From: Yponomeuta sedellus
Lineage: Eukaryota > Arthropoda > Insecta > Lepidoptera > Yponomeutidae
DNA: 64,000 bases
Reading direction: 5' to 3'
NCBI GenBank assembly: GCA_934045075.1
Contig: OW203724.1
Coordinates: 14,061,473 to 14,125,472 of the forward strand
Both the position numbers and the translations under genes were made by a program. Shown here piece by piece: positions 1-10,027 of the stretch. Below the pieces are notes generated by a model that worked only from the letters and a program-made list of their open reading frames with translations, had not been told where the DNA came from and did not search any database. The stretch's first letter is position 1; each line of letters starts with the position of its first letter.

Positions 1-330
1 ACTGTGATTTCCAATTTTTAATGTATTTTCTTTATAGTTGATATTTGAATTAAGGTCTTTTAAAAGATCGGTTTCGATAATTCCGTCATAGTTTAATTGA
101 ATTGTGTCGATGATATGGAATTTGTGAGTGACTTTTTCATTTTTAACTGACAGGATTAATTGGGAGGATCCCAAAGTCGTCAACGGGGTATCAGTATTAT
201 CGATTCCTTTTATTTTGATTTTATCATTAGTCTGAATTTCAATAGGATTTTGAATACTTGATTGTTTTATTATACAGACTGCGGAATCAGTGTCGACTAA
301 CAGTGATAGTGGGCGAGTATTGACAGATGT
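1..330 (-). pseudogene. Retrotransposon aspartic protease fragment with DTG changed to DTD
   Basis: Reading down from about 330, the minus strand encodes SLLVDTDSAVCIIK, the hydrophobic-D-T-G-(S/A) signature of retropepsins, followed about 60 residues later by DGIIETDLLKDLNSNINY, which matches the second conserved block (G-I-x-G-x-D-F-L). The catalytic triplet reads D-T-D instead of D-T-G, from GGT-to-GAT at codon 3. An in-frame TAA lies about 15 codons upstream (near 340). Both are consistent with an inactive, decayed copy. The C-terminal end lies outside the window. Confidence 0.75.
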
Positions 331-434
331 TTTAATTTATATGTGAGGTAAATACCTTTTTTCGGTGTTGCTGTTTATTTCAATATCATTATGTAAGGGA
401 CGTGATTTTGGACTTCGATTTTGTTGATACTAGT

Positions 435-690
435 TGAATTAGCAGATACAGCGGATTTAGTAGGTTCGCTGGAGCGATGAGTTCGGGGCTGGTTACCCTG
501 TTCGTAGGCTCTTAGTGATACAGAGGATTCAGTGGATTTGCTGGAGCACTGAGTTTGGGGCTGGTTACCCTGTCCGTAGGCTCTTAGTGATACAGAGGAT
601 TCAGTGGATTTGCTGCAGCACTGAATTTGGGGCTGGTTACCCTGTCCGTAGGCTCTTGGTGATACAGAGGATTCAGTGGATTTAGTGGTA
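435..690 (-). repeat. 72-bp coding minisatellite in the Gag-Pro linker
   Basis: On the minus strand a 24-residue unit (core STESSVSLRAYGQGNQPQ) is repeated about three and a half times with a few substitutions. The period is 72 bp, a multiple of three, so the frame is kept across copies. It lies between the Gag knuckle region and the protease. The units are Ser/Gln/Asn-rich and look disordered. Confidence 0.85.
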
Positions 691-884
691 CCGGCTTTTA
701 ACTTAGGAGGGTTATTTCCCGGGCGGTACAAGCCGGGAAAACCTATTCGTTTAAATTCGAAGCCATGTTCGATGTTTCATTATTGGTATCCACTTCGTCG
801 ACACCCTCTTCAGTTTCGAGATAGAACAGAACTCAACATTATTGGTTTGACGTTCACGGTTTTGGTTGGATGTGGAAAAGCCAC

Positions 885-1637
885 GTGACTGAGAAGGGTC
901 CCCTACGTAGTTTCGATAGCCGTTGTTGCGAAAAACGTTGTATCGATTTTTTTTCCTGCTGCCTCATAAGTTCGAAAGCTTATGGACTCGAATGCTGTAC
1001 TGGCGAAAGACGCTGTTTCGAAAAACATTTTCACTGCCTCATACGCTCGAATGCTTGTTTGTTTTTTAACTTTTTTTACACTTTATTGCGCAATAAAACT
1101 TAAATAACGTACAACGTGATAACAATTACGTACACCTTCGCTCCATCAACTTTCAATAGTCATATAGTTCTGTTATTGTTGGGAATTAATAGCCTTATAA
1201 ACCTTTTAGGTACTCGCATAAGTACTCGTTTGTACTAATACTTATAATACTTGTGCAATTGATTAATTTCGAAACTTGATACCACTTCAGTAGTAATTGT
1301 TATAGATCAGTAATAGATTGTTTGTTACACGTAGAAAATTTGTCAAATAATAATATTTAGTTTAATTTAGTTTAAATGTAGATTTAAACTAAATTTGTTT
1401 TGTTTTCTTCAATACTTGATTTTTTTATACGCATTAAGACTGTATGAATCGAAATGACAAGCATTCGAGCGTATGAGGCAGTGAAAATGTTTTTCGAAAC
1501 AGCGTCTTTCGCCACTACAGCATTTGAGTCCATAAGCTTTCGAACTTATGAGGCAGCGGAAAAAAAATTCGATACTTACAAGGTTTTTCGCAACAACGGC
1601 TCTCGACACTACATAGGGGACCCGACTGAGAATTAGG
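885..1637. repeat. Large inverted repeat inside the gypsy-type gag (arms 885-1065 and 1455-1637)
   Basis: Positions 885-1065 are a near-identical reverse complement of 1455-1637; both contain, in opposite senses, the run from 'gggtcccctacgtag' to 'cactgcctcatacgctcgaatgc'. The arms are about 180 bp with a few substitutions and enclose an AT-rich spacer of about 390 bp with no ORF. The gag reading ends at the 1637 side and a gag-like tail resumes below 885. So the palindrome is either a fold-back insertion or an inverted duplication of gag sequence. Confidence 0.8.
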
Positions 1638-1639
1638 TG

Positions 1640-2560
1640 AGTTGCGCATTCTGTTATTATTGTACTCCCTCTTTCGGCAATTTTCAATAGTGTGCCCGGC
1701 ATTTTTGCAATAACGGCAGATGACCTCATTAGAGTTTGAATTCCATTGGGTGGAGCGCTGAGGGTGCGAAGTGGTTTGAGCTTGATTACCTATAATAAGT
1801 AGGCGCCCTCACGCTTGTTGAGTTATGTTGATCGCGAGACTGTTGTCAGTTATTGTTGTCTCTGAACCCTGATTGATTAAATTGATCGCGCCTGGGATTT
1901 GCATTACATGAAGACGACGCAACATTTTTCTTGTAAATATGCTGCATAAGCTTTTCTTCTTCAACGGCAATATTTATTGCCTCATCTAAGGAATTTGGAT
2001 TTCGACATCTGACAATCATTGACAATCGCTGACTTAAGCCAGTCAAAAAGACATGTGAGGCTAAATTTTGCATTGCGGCGACACGGCCAGACGAGTTTGC
2101 GTTTAATTGATATCGAGATATTGATTTCGGTAAGTAGCTTTGACAAGAGAGATTCAACTCGGAGAGCGAACTGGTTGACCGTCTCGTTGACGTTTTGTTT
2201 GCAATCTTGGAGATCAGAAAGCAAATGTGTGTAGTGTTTGGTTTCTCCGAACTGGGATTTCAGAAAGTCTTCGAGTTGGGACCATTTGTCAAACTCCTTG
2301 ATCGAGCAGGCGGTTTCAGCTCTGCCTTCGAGTTGACTTAAAATGTATTTTAACAGAAGGTCCTGTTGAGAGGCACTTGCGAGATTCATGGCATTGCGGC
2401 AGTTATTTAAGAATGGAATTAATCTGTCCCTGCTGCCGTCGAACTTATTTATGAATTTTATTAGAATATTCATGTCAATTGTTGTGGTTTCCAATGGAAT
2501 GCGTGCAGTTGTACCACTATTACCTGCACCTTCGTTGGCGTCTTTATTACCTTTCGACAT
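1640..2560 (-). pseudogene. Retrotransposon Gag, frameshifted
   Basis: The ATG at 2560 opens a Gag-like reading of about 150 residues, including phrases such as LPFNN-type capsid helices and ETVNQFALRVESLLSKLL. A one-base shift near 2110 moves it to the next frame, which continues (VFLTGLSQRLSMIVRCRNP, then DEAINIAVEEEKLMQ) to about 1846. A further shift leads to a CCHC knuckle, CRYCKNAGHTIENC, at about 1680-1730. The content and order are those of the Gag of 412/mdg1-like Ty3/gypsy elements, which packages element RNA. The shifts make the copy inactive. Confidence 0.8.
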
Positions 2561-3230
2561 TTCTACGAATCGAGGTGTTTAATAACAACAAAAATGATTT
2601 TTTAGCTAAGTGGGACAACAACACCTCCGAGTAACGACATTGTATAAGCACGAGATAAGAATTTGTTCACAGGAATAATGAGCAAGCAGTTTGCGTTCTG
2701 ATCTTAGGAATGTAATTAAATGTTATTATTAGAAAGTACTTATGATTAATTAGCACAGAACTACGATTGTTTTTTCACTTATATTCACTGGATTGTTTGT
2801 GGTAAAATATTATGTTGTAACTCACAGGATTGGTAGATTTATAAACTGGTACATTGTAGACGGGAAGTAGAACTCCAAAGCTGGACCTGGATTTGGCACG
2901 ATGAACTCGGTGGTGTTGGAACGGTGGATTCAGAGGAACTGGTACAATGAGCACGACGATGTTGTGACGTTGTATTCAGTGGAACTGGTATGATGTGGAG
3001 CTGGTACTATGAACACGACGGTGATGGGCTGACAAGGAGCTTCCGTAGAAATCGCGCTGATGGCGATGACCCTTTGCGCCGTGGATGTAGAATATTGAAG
3101 GGACTAGGTACTGTCACGTTCAAAATATAGCACTTCACAAAAAGGTCACTGAAGTATCACTCAAATGTATTAAATTTTATTGGGAGACGTTTCCAGGGAC
3201 CTGTGCGAGATCCCTTAGCGCTGCCACCAA

Positions 3231-3486
3231 TGTTAGAACGGGTCTCGGTTTTTGAGTTTTAAAAAAAAGATTTTGAATTACTTACACAGTAGAAAAATAA
3301 AACTTTAATTAAATTAAATAATTAATGCAGGAATTTTAGGACCGGCGTAGCGCGACGGAGTATGGATTGAGACTGAAAAACAATAGGTGTCTGAGGGACT
3401 TGATTATGAGAAAATGCTGATGCGATAGTCTGAGTATTGAAGGAGGGATGATTAAGCAAATGTCTATAGAAGGCAAGGGTATAACA
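3231..3486 (-). repeat. Probable 5' LTR of the gypsy-type element
   Basis: The segment starts TGTTAGAACGG and ends GGTATAACA on the plus strand, so both ends are TGTTA/TAACA inverted. It directly abuts the primer-binding-site-like sequence and contains an ATTAAA/AATAAA-rich stretch where an LTR poly(A) signal is expected. Its length would be 256 bp. The outer boundary is an inference from the terminal TGTTA only, because the second LTR is not in the window. Confidence 0.55.
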
Positions 3487-4391
3487 GTACCTACGCCTTT
3501 ATTAAAAGTTTTATTTTGTTTTCAGGTCAGTACTGAACATGGAAAGTGAGCAGAAATGTCTGTTATCTGCCAACGCGACGGTCATATTCTCATTTCTTGA
3601 TCAAATCTACTGCAGCCTGACGTAGTTGATGATCCTTATATGCGTTCGAAAATTCCTTCGTTGATGTGGTCATCAAACTATATACCTATTGTCTAAAATC
3701 TATAAACGAAACGTGTTTAAATATCAGAATTCATCACATGACACATCAAATTACTACATCCATCGAATTACTGAATTAGGTATTACTTGCAATAATAATA
3801 TAATATTGTGATAATTAAATACGTTTTGCAACTTTTAGCGACAGATTGCGGTCGAAGATGGATTTACCTAATCAATATTAGCAATAGTATTTTCCTTTTC
3901 AAATTTTATTGCAAGAAAAACATAGGGTATAAAGTTTTGATAACTTTTAAATACAAGGTCTTAGCTCGATCTGTATTTTTTCTAAATAGGAAGAAGAAAC
4001 GTAACGTCGATATACTATGTCGTTATGGATTCTATTCTGAAGTATAGGCCTTCAGGAAGATATCTGAGACGGAGTATTATGTTGACGTTGACGATTATAA
4101 CTGTAAATTAACTATTTTGTATAAAAAGTGTTGCTTTTTAAATTATTGTTACTTATTTTGCAATTTTAATTAATTACGTGATTTAATTCATGAAGTCTTA
4201 ATTTTTTTCTACGGTTCTATCGATATTGATGGAGAGTTAGGCCCATCCCTAGTCGGTAGCATTTGACAGTAGGGCCTGTACGCACCTTGAAATCGGTGCA
4301 TTGATAAACGTAGTGTCATCTTGTTTTTTCTTACGGAAGGTTGGTTAGTGAAAGCAGGACAGCATTACTGTCTAAGGTTTCTGCGAAGTTA
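3487..4391. other. AT-rich spacer, no gene seen
   Basis: About 900 bp of AT-rich DNA. The longest open frame (about 79 codons near 3808) has no recognisable motif and a composition typical of random AT-rich sequence. I see no repeat or RNA gene here. Confidence 0.6.
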
Positions 4392-4739
4392 CTGCTACCC
4401 TCAGAATAAGAACTAAAGCATAGAAGGAGCGTTATAAAATGAACACATGACACATGTCTGTCTCGTTAGTTTGAAACGTCGCCAACCACGTGTTAGACAG
4501 AGAAAAATATAGTAGTGTGTTGTTGTATTATTCTATGCTCCCGAATTAGATAGGTGTAATTCGGCTTGAAAATCACGGCTCTTAGTGGCTGCCAAGTATC
4601 TTTGATTTGACAGTGTGTTAGACAAGAGATTTTGAATTGCGTCGTCACCGAAAAGCTTGTGTTTTTTGGGTTGTTTTAAGAAAATTTGAAGTGGAATTTA
4701 GTGGAGATTTATAGTATGGAGTAAACGTAATACATCGGA

Positions 4740-5900
4740 ATGGCGTGTGTGATATTGGGATGTAAAACTCATTCGGGAGAAGAGAAAACAAAACCACCTT
4801 CATCAGCTTCCATCGGTTAGACTCAATTTTGTGTACTTTGTAGTGGTTTTTTCGCTTGCATTTTAACTATGAGCTACTTGCAATTCCAACATAGCTTTAA
4901 TATCATTTGAGAATAGTGTTTCAAAGTAAATAAATCATGATTATAATCAATTTAATCATAGTAACAAGTTAGTTGTTTGTAGGGTGATAGGGCTGGGAGT
5001 TTCCCACTACCGCAGTGAAAAATATCGATATTTAGTAAAGAAGTTTATTTTATTTCTTGTGTTTATTTCACTTTATCTCAATTAACTTTTGAAAGCTCGA
5101 TCCAGTAACGTTCTATGAAGCTATCGATTCGATTGTTTATGATTATCGATAAATATTTTTCCTGTTTGAATCTATTGATTGCATTGATATTTTTATAGTT
5201 TTAGGGTGATAAATTAAAAACTACCAAAAGGGGTTTTGATATTATGTTAACTTTAAAAACCTATTTAGAGGCTAATAATTCCACCCATGCTGGGATTCGA
5301 ACCCGCGACCTCTGGCTATCCGTGCCAGCGCTCTTACCAACTGAGCTAATGGGCGACTCACCGGCATCAGTGAAATTTCGAACCTCTATAACATTCTCTG
5401 TATTACGTGCAGGCAGTGACATCTGGCTGAAGCAATTTGCATCACTTGCAGCCCCGAGTACCTACTTTGCAGTTAGGTTTTACATCTGAATGATATTAAC
5501 TTCTAATATATCCACCTTCTTTCAAAAAATTTAGAACTTGTTATAAGATAGGTTCATATATCGTATAGAATAGTTTTCGCTCATAATCTACGTGTCGTAA
5601 CATAATAATAATGTAGCGAACAAATCGCACCACCATTGTGAAAAGAAGGAGTCCAGCAGTACTGGTTTTTATATCTACGGTTTGCTGTCAAATTAATAAA
5701 AAACTTCAAGGGTGTCCATCTGTCATAAAAAAAGTTTGGATTGATTATAGTGGTTTTTAATTAATAATTATTTATTTCAGGTTACCCGAAGATAGCACAA
5801 TGCAACAAATGTGGATAGACAGCATGGCTTCACGGTCAAATTGGTAATGAACAAAATCACGTTTGCAGCAGACATTTTGAAGAAGACTGTTTCATATACG
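4740..5900 (+). pseudogene. Broken THAP domain of a P-type transposase, two exons
   Basis: Exon 1 (4740-4815) starts MACVILGCK, giving the first Cys pair of the C2CH zinc finger. A one-base shift near 4785 is needed to continue into TFISFHR. A donor (CG|GTTAG) follows and the acceptor TTTATTTCAG precedes 5781. Joining them gives FHRLPEDSTMQQMWIDSMA, the central THAP block with its invariant Pro and Trp. A second shift near 5843 is needed to reach HVCSRHFEEDCF, the closing C-x2-H of the finger. THAP domains bind transposon ends or promoters. Two frameshifts make this copy non-functional. The 965-bp intron carries a tRNA-type SINE on the minus strand. A decayed host THAP gene is possible, but the flanking TIRs make transposase far more likely. 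Confidence 0.75.
5244..5490 (-). repeat. tRNA-cored dispersed repeat, monomer (in the THAP intron)
   Basis: The reverse strand carries a tRNA-like core (5282-5354) with an A-box-like GCTCAGTTGGTAAGAGC, an anticodon-like hairpin and a perfect B box (GGTTCGAATCC). Upstream of the core, in tRNA sense, is the 'actgcaaagtaggta' body; downstream are 'agcctctaaataggttttt' and the unit end. It is the most diverged copy of the family described at 39672-40800. It has been inserted into an intron of the P-like element. Confidence 0.8.
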
Positions 5901-6634
5901 TGATTAGGTTAGGACATTATTTTTTCATATACAAGATTAGCTTAGGACATTATTTTTTAACAGAGACTGTCATTTAATTTTATATAAACAAATTAATTTG
6001 TATAAGTTCATTACTGATTTATAAGTATATTTATAAATAGCCAGAATTTTAGTGTTTATATTTCTATACCCTCTCCTAATAGTGCTGACCAAGACTGTCG
6101 TTAACTGAACTAAGCTGAAAAGGACTAACATGAAATGTTTTTTAATTTTACCTATTATTTTACGTGTTCTTCTGGCTTTTTGTAATTCTCTGTGTAATTT
6201 GAAGGTACTGCTCTGGTTCCTGATACACAGGTTACCCATTTTCAGGAACCAGGAGTTTTGAACAATTTGGATGTGACGCTGGTTGTGCAGTAAATTATTT
6301 AATAAATGAATTCAATAATTTATATCATAACCAGCCATTTCCGTAAAAACATCTTCTACATCAACATTAGATGATACAGTTTTTTTTAAATGTTCATAAC
6401 TTTTGTCAAACATGAAACTTAGGGATAAAAAACAATCACAAGTTTGTTTTTCTTTGAGCTGCGCTCTAAAATTTTGAATGCATAAAGCTCGCTATGTAGG
6501 TATAGTTAGATCGATGAAAATTTCTGTATTGGATGCAAATTGAACTTGTACAAATAAATAGTTAACTGTATTTTTTTCTATTTAACTTGAGCTTATGCTG
6601 TACATACATGCAAGCTTACATTACATACCAGATT

Positions 6635-6836
6635 TAGCACTTACAAGTTACAACCTTGGTAAATTTAATATACGTATCTGCACGTAATACAGAGAATATT
6701 GTAAAGAGGTTCGAAATTTCACTGATGCCGTGAGTCGCCCATTGGCTCAATTGGTAGAGCGCTGGTACGGATAGCCAGAGGTTGCGGGTTCGAATCCCGG
6801 CATGGGTGAAAATTTTTAGCCTCTAAATAGGTTTTT
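6635..6836 (+). repeat. tRNA-cored dispersed repeat, 5'-truncated monomer
   Basis: The tRNA-like core lies at 6737-6807 (A box and GGTTCGAATCC B box intact). It is preceded by the family's 'cgtaatacagagaatattgtaaag' segment and followed by 'tagcctctaaataggttttt'. The upstream part of the unit is missing. It is in inverse orientation to the copy at 5244-5490, inside the same P-like element. Confidence 0.8.
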
Positions 6837-7156
6837 GAAAAATTAATATACCTATAACAATCTCACTGTGCGTGTTATCGAACTCTTCGTAAATGGGTTC
6901 ACCGATTTTGATGAGTTTGTGTATTTGCAACATAGGTATATGTGAGAACAAGAGTTTGGAGAGCTGAGAATATATCGTAGGTTAAATAAATATGGCACAC
7001 CAAGGTTTGCGGTGCGAGCAAATACCATAGTAATATTAATATAGACTGCTATATTTACAGAATGTTTAGTTAAGGAATAAATAATATCGACGTTTTCGTG
7101 TTGTTTGTCCCATCCTTATGGATTTCTACTTTTGTCTATGACCCCCAACATAACTA

Positions 7157-7369
7157 CAGTGCGTTCACATTAACTTGACGCGTGAGAGAATTGGTAGCAC
7201 TGAGATGTTTACTGTTACCATGTTAAATAAGAAATCATTCCCATTACTTGGGGAAAATAAAAGGATTGAGGGCTTGTTTTACCATCTTCCGATTAGGTCC
7301 AAAAGCTAATTCACATGTTATGTCCTTGTTACCAATTCTCTCACGCGTCAAGTTAATGTGAACGCACTA
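7157..7369. mobile_element. 213-bp MITE with ~39-bp perfect TIRs, TA-flanked
   Basis: The left end (AGTGCGTTCACATTAACTTG and 19 further bases, from 7158) is an exact inverse copy of the right end (7330-7368). TA precedes the left end (7155-7156) and follows the right end (7370-7371), the target duplication of Tc1/mariner-type elements. There is no coding capacity. It sits inside the right half of the P-like element and is therefore younger than it. Confidence 0.8.
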
Positions 7370-7537
7370 TATGACTTTCTCTAGGCAACCTAGTACGATT
7401 GTAAAATTTCGAGTGTACGAGTACACTGCAGTTGTCCCTTTCTGGCACGAAGATTCATTGTAAGAGTAACAAGGAACGCTATTCAATAATCACTTTTTAT
7501 ATTACGGCTCCTTCTATGCTTTAGTTCTTATTCTGAG

Positions 7538-7577
7538 CTGCTACCTCAGAATAAGAACTTATTCTGAGGCTGCTACC
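7538..7577. other. Target duplication plus excision-footprint-like sequence
   Basis: After the right target duplication (CTGCTACC, 7538-7545) come TCAGAATAAGAA, CTTATTCTGAG and then GCTGCTACC. That is about 12 bp of one P-like terminus joined head-on to 11 bp of the other, followed by a further copy of the target 8-mer. It is the pattern left when a second copy inserted at the duplicated target and excised leaving part of each TIR. Confidence 0.7.
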
Positions 7578-8058
7578 TGCTACCCCTTGTATGATAATAA
7601 ATCTAGCGTAGCGAGACGAATTTACTGGAGTTGGCAGCACTGGTGTGTGTGTTGTGCAGTGTCTCCAAAAATGCCGTAATTACGGTAAACCTACCGTATT
7701 TTGAACATATCTACTACCTACCGTAGACATGTTAAATTCTACCGTAATTTCGTCTGTAGGAGTGGTGGCGCCTTAAAAAGGATGTACCCAACCAACCTTA
7801 CATACAGTTTATTTTTATTTGAAACACTGCTTAAAATGGCAACACTATCATTTCCTGGGGTATTACCGTAGATAGACGGGTATTACCTTGTATGCATAGA
7901 CAAGTAGACTAAATTTATGCGACCAAATTACGAAGTTATTGAATATAGTAATGAAGTAGAACTTAGCCATACCTCTGCGTTTTGTCAGCTTTAACTTCTG
8001 TTCGCCATTTTCTCACAATAGTTTGCACAAATCTTTTACCGTAATAATATTTATAAAA
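7578..8058. other. Non-coding DNA with short inverted motifs, likely 5' part of a hAT remnant
   Basis: No ORF is present. Several copies of CCGTA/TACGG phrases occur at 7670-7750. Sequences like 'ggcagcactgg' (7633) and 'atggcaacactat' (7837) resemble hAT termini (CAGTGTTGCC type), so the stretch may be the leader of the broken coding sequence that follows. The exact boundaries cannot be placed. Confidence 0.35.
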
Positions 8059-8256
8059 ATGGTATCTGACACTGATGACAGCGACGCTGGACCTTCCAGT
8101 AGTAAGCGCGCTAAAAATAAGTCTTACAAAAATTTCGACCAGAGTGGGTGAAAAATAAAGACTTCTTCGTGGATCCTCCAGATATATTTTGGCATAAGGT
8201 GTCAGAAATCAATACTAAAGAATGCTCGCGACCCGTAGATAGAGTAGAACTATAGA
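8059..8256 (+). pseudogene. N-terminal fragment of a transposon-like protein
   Basis: An ATG at about 8059 opens MVSDTDDSDAGPSSSKRAKN, an acidic then basic N-terminus. After a one-base shift near 8135 it continues as KFRPEWVKNKDFFVDPPDIF. N-termini of the form (acidic/Ser-rich)-SKR-x-K-(Y/F)-x-K-F-x-PEW are common in hAT-type transposase-derived proteins; that link is my inference. The reading stops being meaningful after about 8256, so this is a remnant. Confidence 0.4.
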
Positions 8257-9430
8257 TCAATGCACAGTGTAACCGTTTTCACGTCGGTGAATATTATTTG
8301 TTTGTGTGCGTGAATGTTGCCACAATAATATTTCAGTCGTTCATAGGCCATGAATAAAAATGCAGATTAAGTTTTGAATTTTATTAATCATACATGTCTG
8401 ACAATTGTTTGCAGAACGTAGCAAACGTTTTATAAACAATTGTCATTTTGTATTATTAAAAATACGTTTTATTTTACACGTTTAAATTTTACAAGTTAAG
8501 GCGCTTAGGGACGCTATCTAGGACCACCAATGGAATACAATCATAAACTGTTTTATTAATAAGTTTTTTTCATATAAAAATTCACCATATAAAAAATCTT
8601 TCGAAGGGTACCTCAGACCACCAAAATGTACATTTTGTCGAAATGTAGAGAGCATATTCGAGCATTTGATGTAGGTGACCAGTTCTCTCTTCTAAATGCT
8701 AGCACCCATTTTTCCAGAACAGAACTATTTTGAAGAAATCTGGAAAAGAAACATTGCTAATATTAATAAATATTGTAATACATTAAAATATAATAAGTAA
8801 TAACTTTAGTATTATTATTCGCGATACTCATACATAGCTGTTGTATATTGAACGGTTCGATTATTTATAAGGGAAATAAGGTAATTACGTTTTACCTAAT
8901 AAACGATCGCGGCTAGACGGTATTGTACGAGATTCATTGATACAAATTCAAATTTGAATTCTATACAGAATTCAAGGGCACATTGCTTGCGGCAGAATGC
9001 ACAAAAACACCGAAAGGGTTCTTGCGATAAATTCGAGTTGACACATTTTCTGCTGAGTGGAATGAATGCTGAAAAATTATATGGGCAACAAGTCACATAG
9101 GAAGGCGATGCAGCTATCTAACAAAGCATCAGGATATTATATTTGATAATTCAGTGCTGTAGCCGTAATGTTTCTGTCTCTATTGTTTTTATTATAGATT
9201 TCGATATCAACCCTTGTATGTCCATAACTCTGGAGCACGGGTCCTGCATCGCAGAAAGGTTAGGCCATACTCCACCGCAGGGGCCAAGCCCGGGTTATAG
9301 TTTTAGGTACATTTGATTTTTAATAACGATACATTAAGTATTAAAGATTCATAATATATTTTGATTACGTTTGTAACTTAATATCTGTACAAGGACAAGC
9401 CGTCGAAGTCTGGGACTTCGAGTTAGTAAT
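8257..9430. other. Repeat-bearing AT-rich spacer, no gene
   Basis: It contains a short inverted repeat (GACAATTGTTT at 8398 and its complement ending 8443). Near 8495 is a phrase shared in diverged form with 53225-53290 ('aaggcgcttagggacgct...accaccaatgga'). At 9215-9300 is a fragment of a widespread lepidopteran repeat ('aggccatactccacc...gccaagcccgg'). The longest open frame (minus strand, 8896-9096) has no recognisable motif. Confidence 0.45.
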
Positions 9431-10027
9431 GATCACGCAGCGTTGCCAGATATACGATTTAAATCGTATTCATACGATGTTTTACATTTATGTTGCATAT
9501 ACTCGTACGATCAAGGGGCAGAAATCGTACGTAAACATATGACATTTTTAGATTTTATTCAACCAAAGTACTAATACCAACATAGCACGTCACTATTTAT
9601 TCTTTTACTTACTAAGTAGCAACCCTTAAGGTAAATCTAACTAATGTGCGACGTTACCGGTTACTCGTTTTTGTGACACAGATTATGAACGCTGCTTCAG
9701 TTCAGTCAATCTTATTAAAACAAAGATCCGAAATAGGCTGAGCAATGAAACTCTAAACGGCACACTTTTGGCAAACAACATTATTAAGCGCTATGGGTGT
9801 TGTGTGGTTTTTTCTCCAACAAGAGCAATAATATTAACATTACAGTAAAACCCTTTACGGGGATAAATAAAAACCTAAAAATAGTGTGTTTATGTTTAAT
9901 CGATTGTTTACTTTAAAGTAATAAAACAAAGGTTTTGAAAACGTTCTGTTTTTTTAGCAGCCTTCTTAGGGAATACTACTTTTTATTTTCCCATCGTACG
10001 GTCGCTTATAACGTCTGCCAACACGGT
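9431..10027 (+). mobile_element. hAT-family deletion derivative keeping the dimerisation domain
   Basis: The left end CAGCGTTGCCAGA (9431) and the inverse of the right end (near 10010-10027, CCGTGTTGGCAGA) are imperfect TIRs of the hAT CAG(T/C)GTTGCCA type. Inside, about 9674-9838 reads YERCFSSVNLIKTKIRNRLS and then ETLNGTLLA, the C-terminal hAT dimerisation motif. It is followed by a shared 3' non-coding part ('agcagccttcttagggaata'). A second copy of the same family lies at 27208-27718. Most of the transposase gene is missing. Confidence 0.7.

Larger units (their letters stand above)
1..3230 (-). mobile_element. Ty3/gypsy-type LTR retrotransposon, decayed 5' half (412/mdg1 or errantivirus-like)
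   Basis: Read on the minus strand the order is LTR end (about 3231), primer-binding site, leader, Gag (2560 downward), CCHC knuckle (about 1690-1730), a repeat-rich linker and an aspartic protease running off the window at position 1. This is the Gag-Pro order of Ty3/gypsy elements. The bases just inside the LTR (TTGGTGGCAGCGCTAAGG on the minus strand) look like a tRNA primer-binding site. The 2600-3230 leader has no ORF but contains repeated 'ggaactggta' phrases. Several frameshifts, an in-frame stop and an altered protease motif show that it is inactive. The pol half lies outside the window, so the 3' LTR and target duplication cannot be checked. Confidence 0.8.
4400..7537 (+). mobile_element. 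P-superfamily-like DNA transposon with 31-bp TIRs and 8-bp target duplication
   Basis: The first 31 bp (4400-4430, starting CTCAGAATAAGAACTAAAGC) and the last 31 bp (7507-7537) are perfect inverted repeats. The 8-bp sequence CTGCTACC directly flanks both ends (4392-4399 and 7538-7545). An 8-bp duplication and 31-bp TIRs are the values known for the Drosophila P element, and a THAP DNA-binding domain, the hallmark of P transposases, begins 340 bp inside the left end. The 3138-bp copy keeps only this N-terminal module. The rest holds two tRNA-type SINE copies, a MITE and non-coding DNA, so it is not autonomous. hAT elements also make 8-bp duplications, but the THAP exons favour P. Confidence 0.8.

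Noticed and set aside
3808..4047. 79-codon ORF
   Set aside because: Composition typical of AT-rich random frames; no motif, no splice context.
5282..5354. Functional tRNA gene
   Set aside because: The A and B boxes are good, but the anticodon loop lacks U33, stem pairs are mismatched, and the sequence is part of a dispersed 308-bp repeat. It is better read as a tRNA-derived SINE core. The same holds for the cores at 6737, 15747, 16055, 39715, 40023, 40392, 40700 and 47585.
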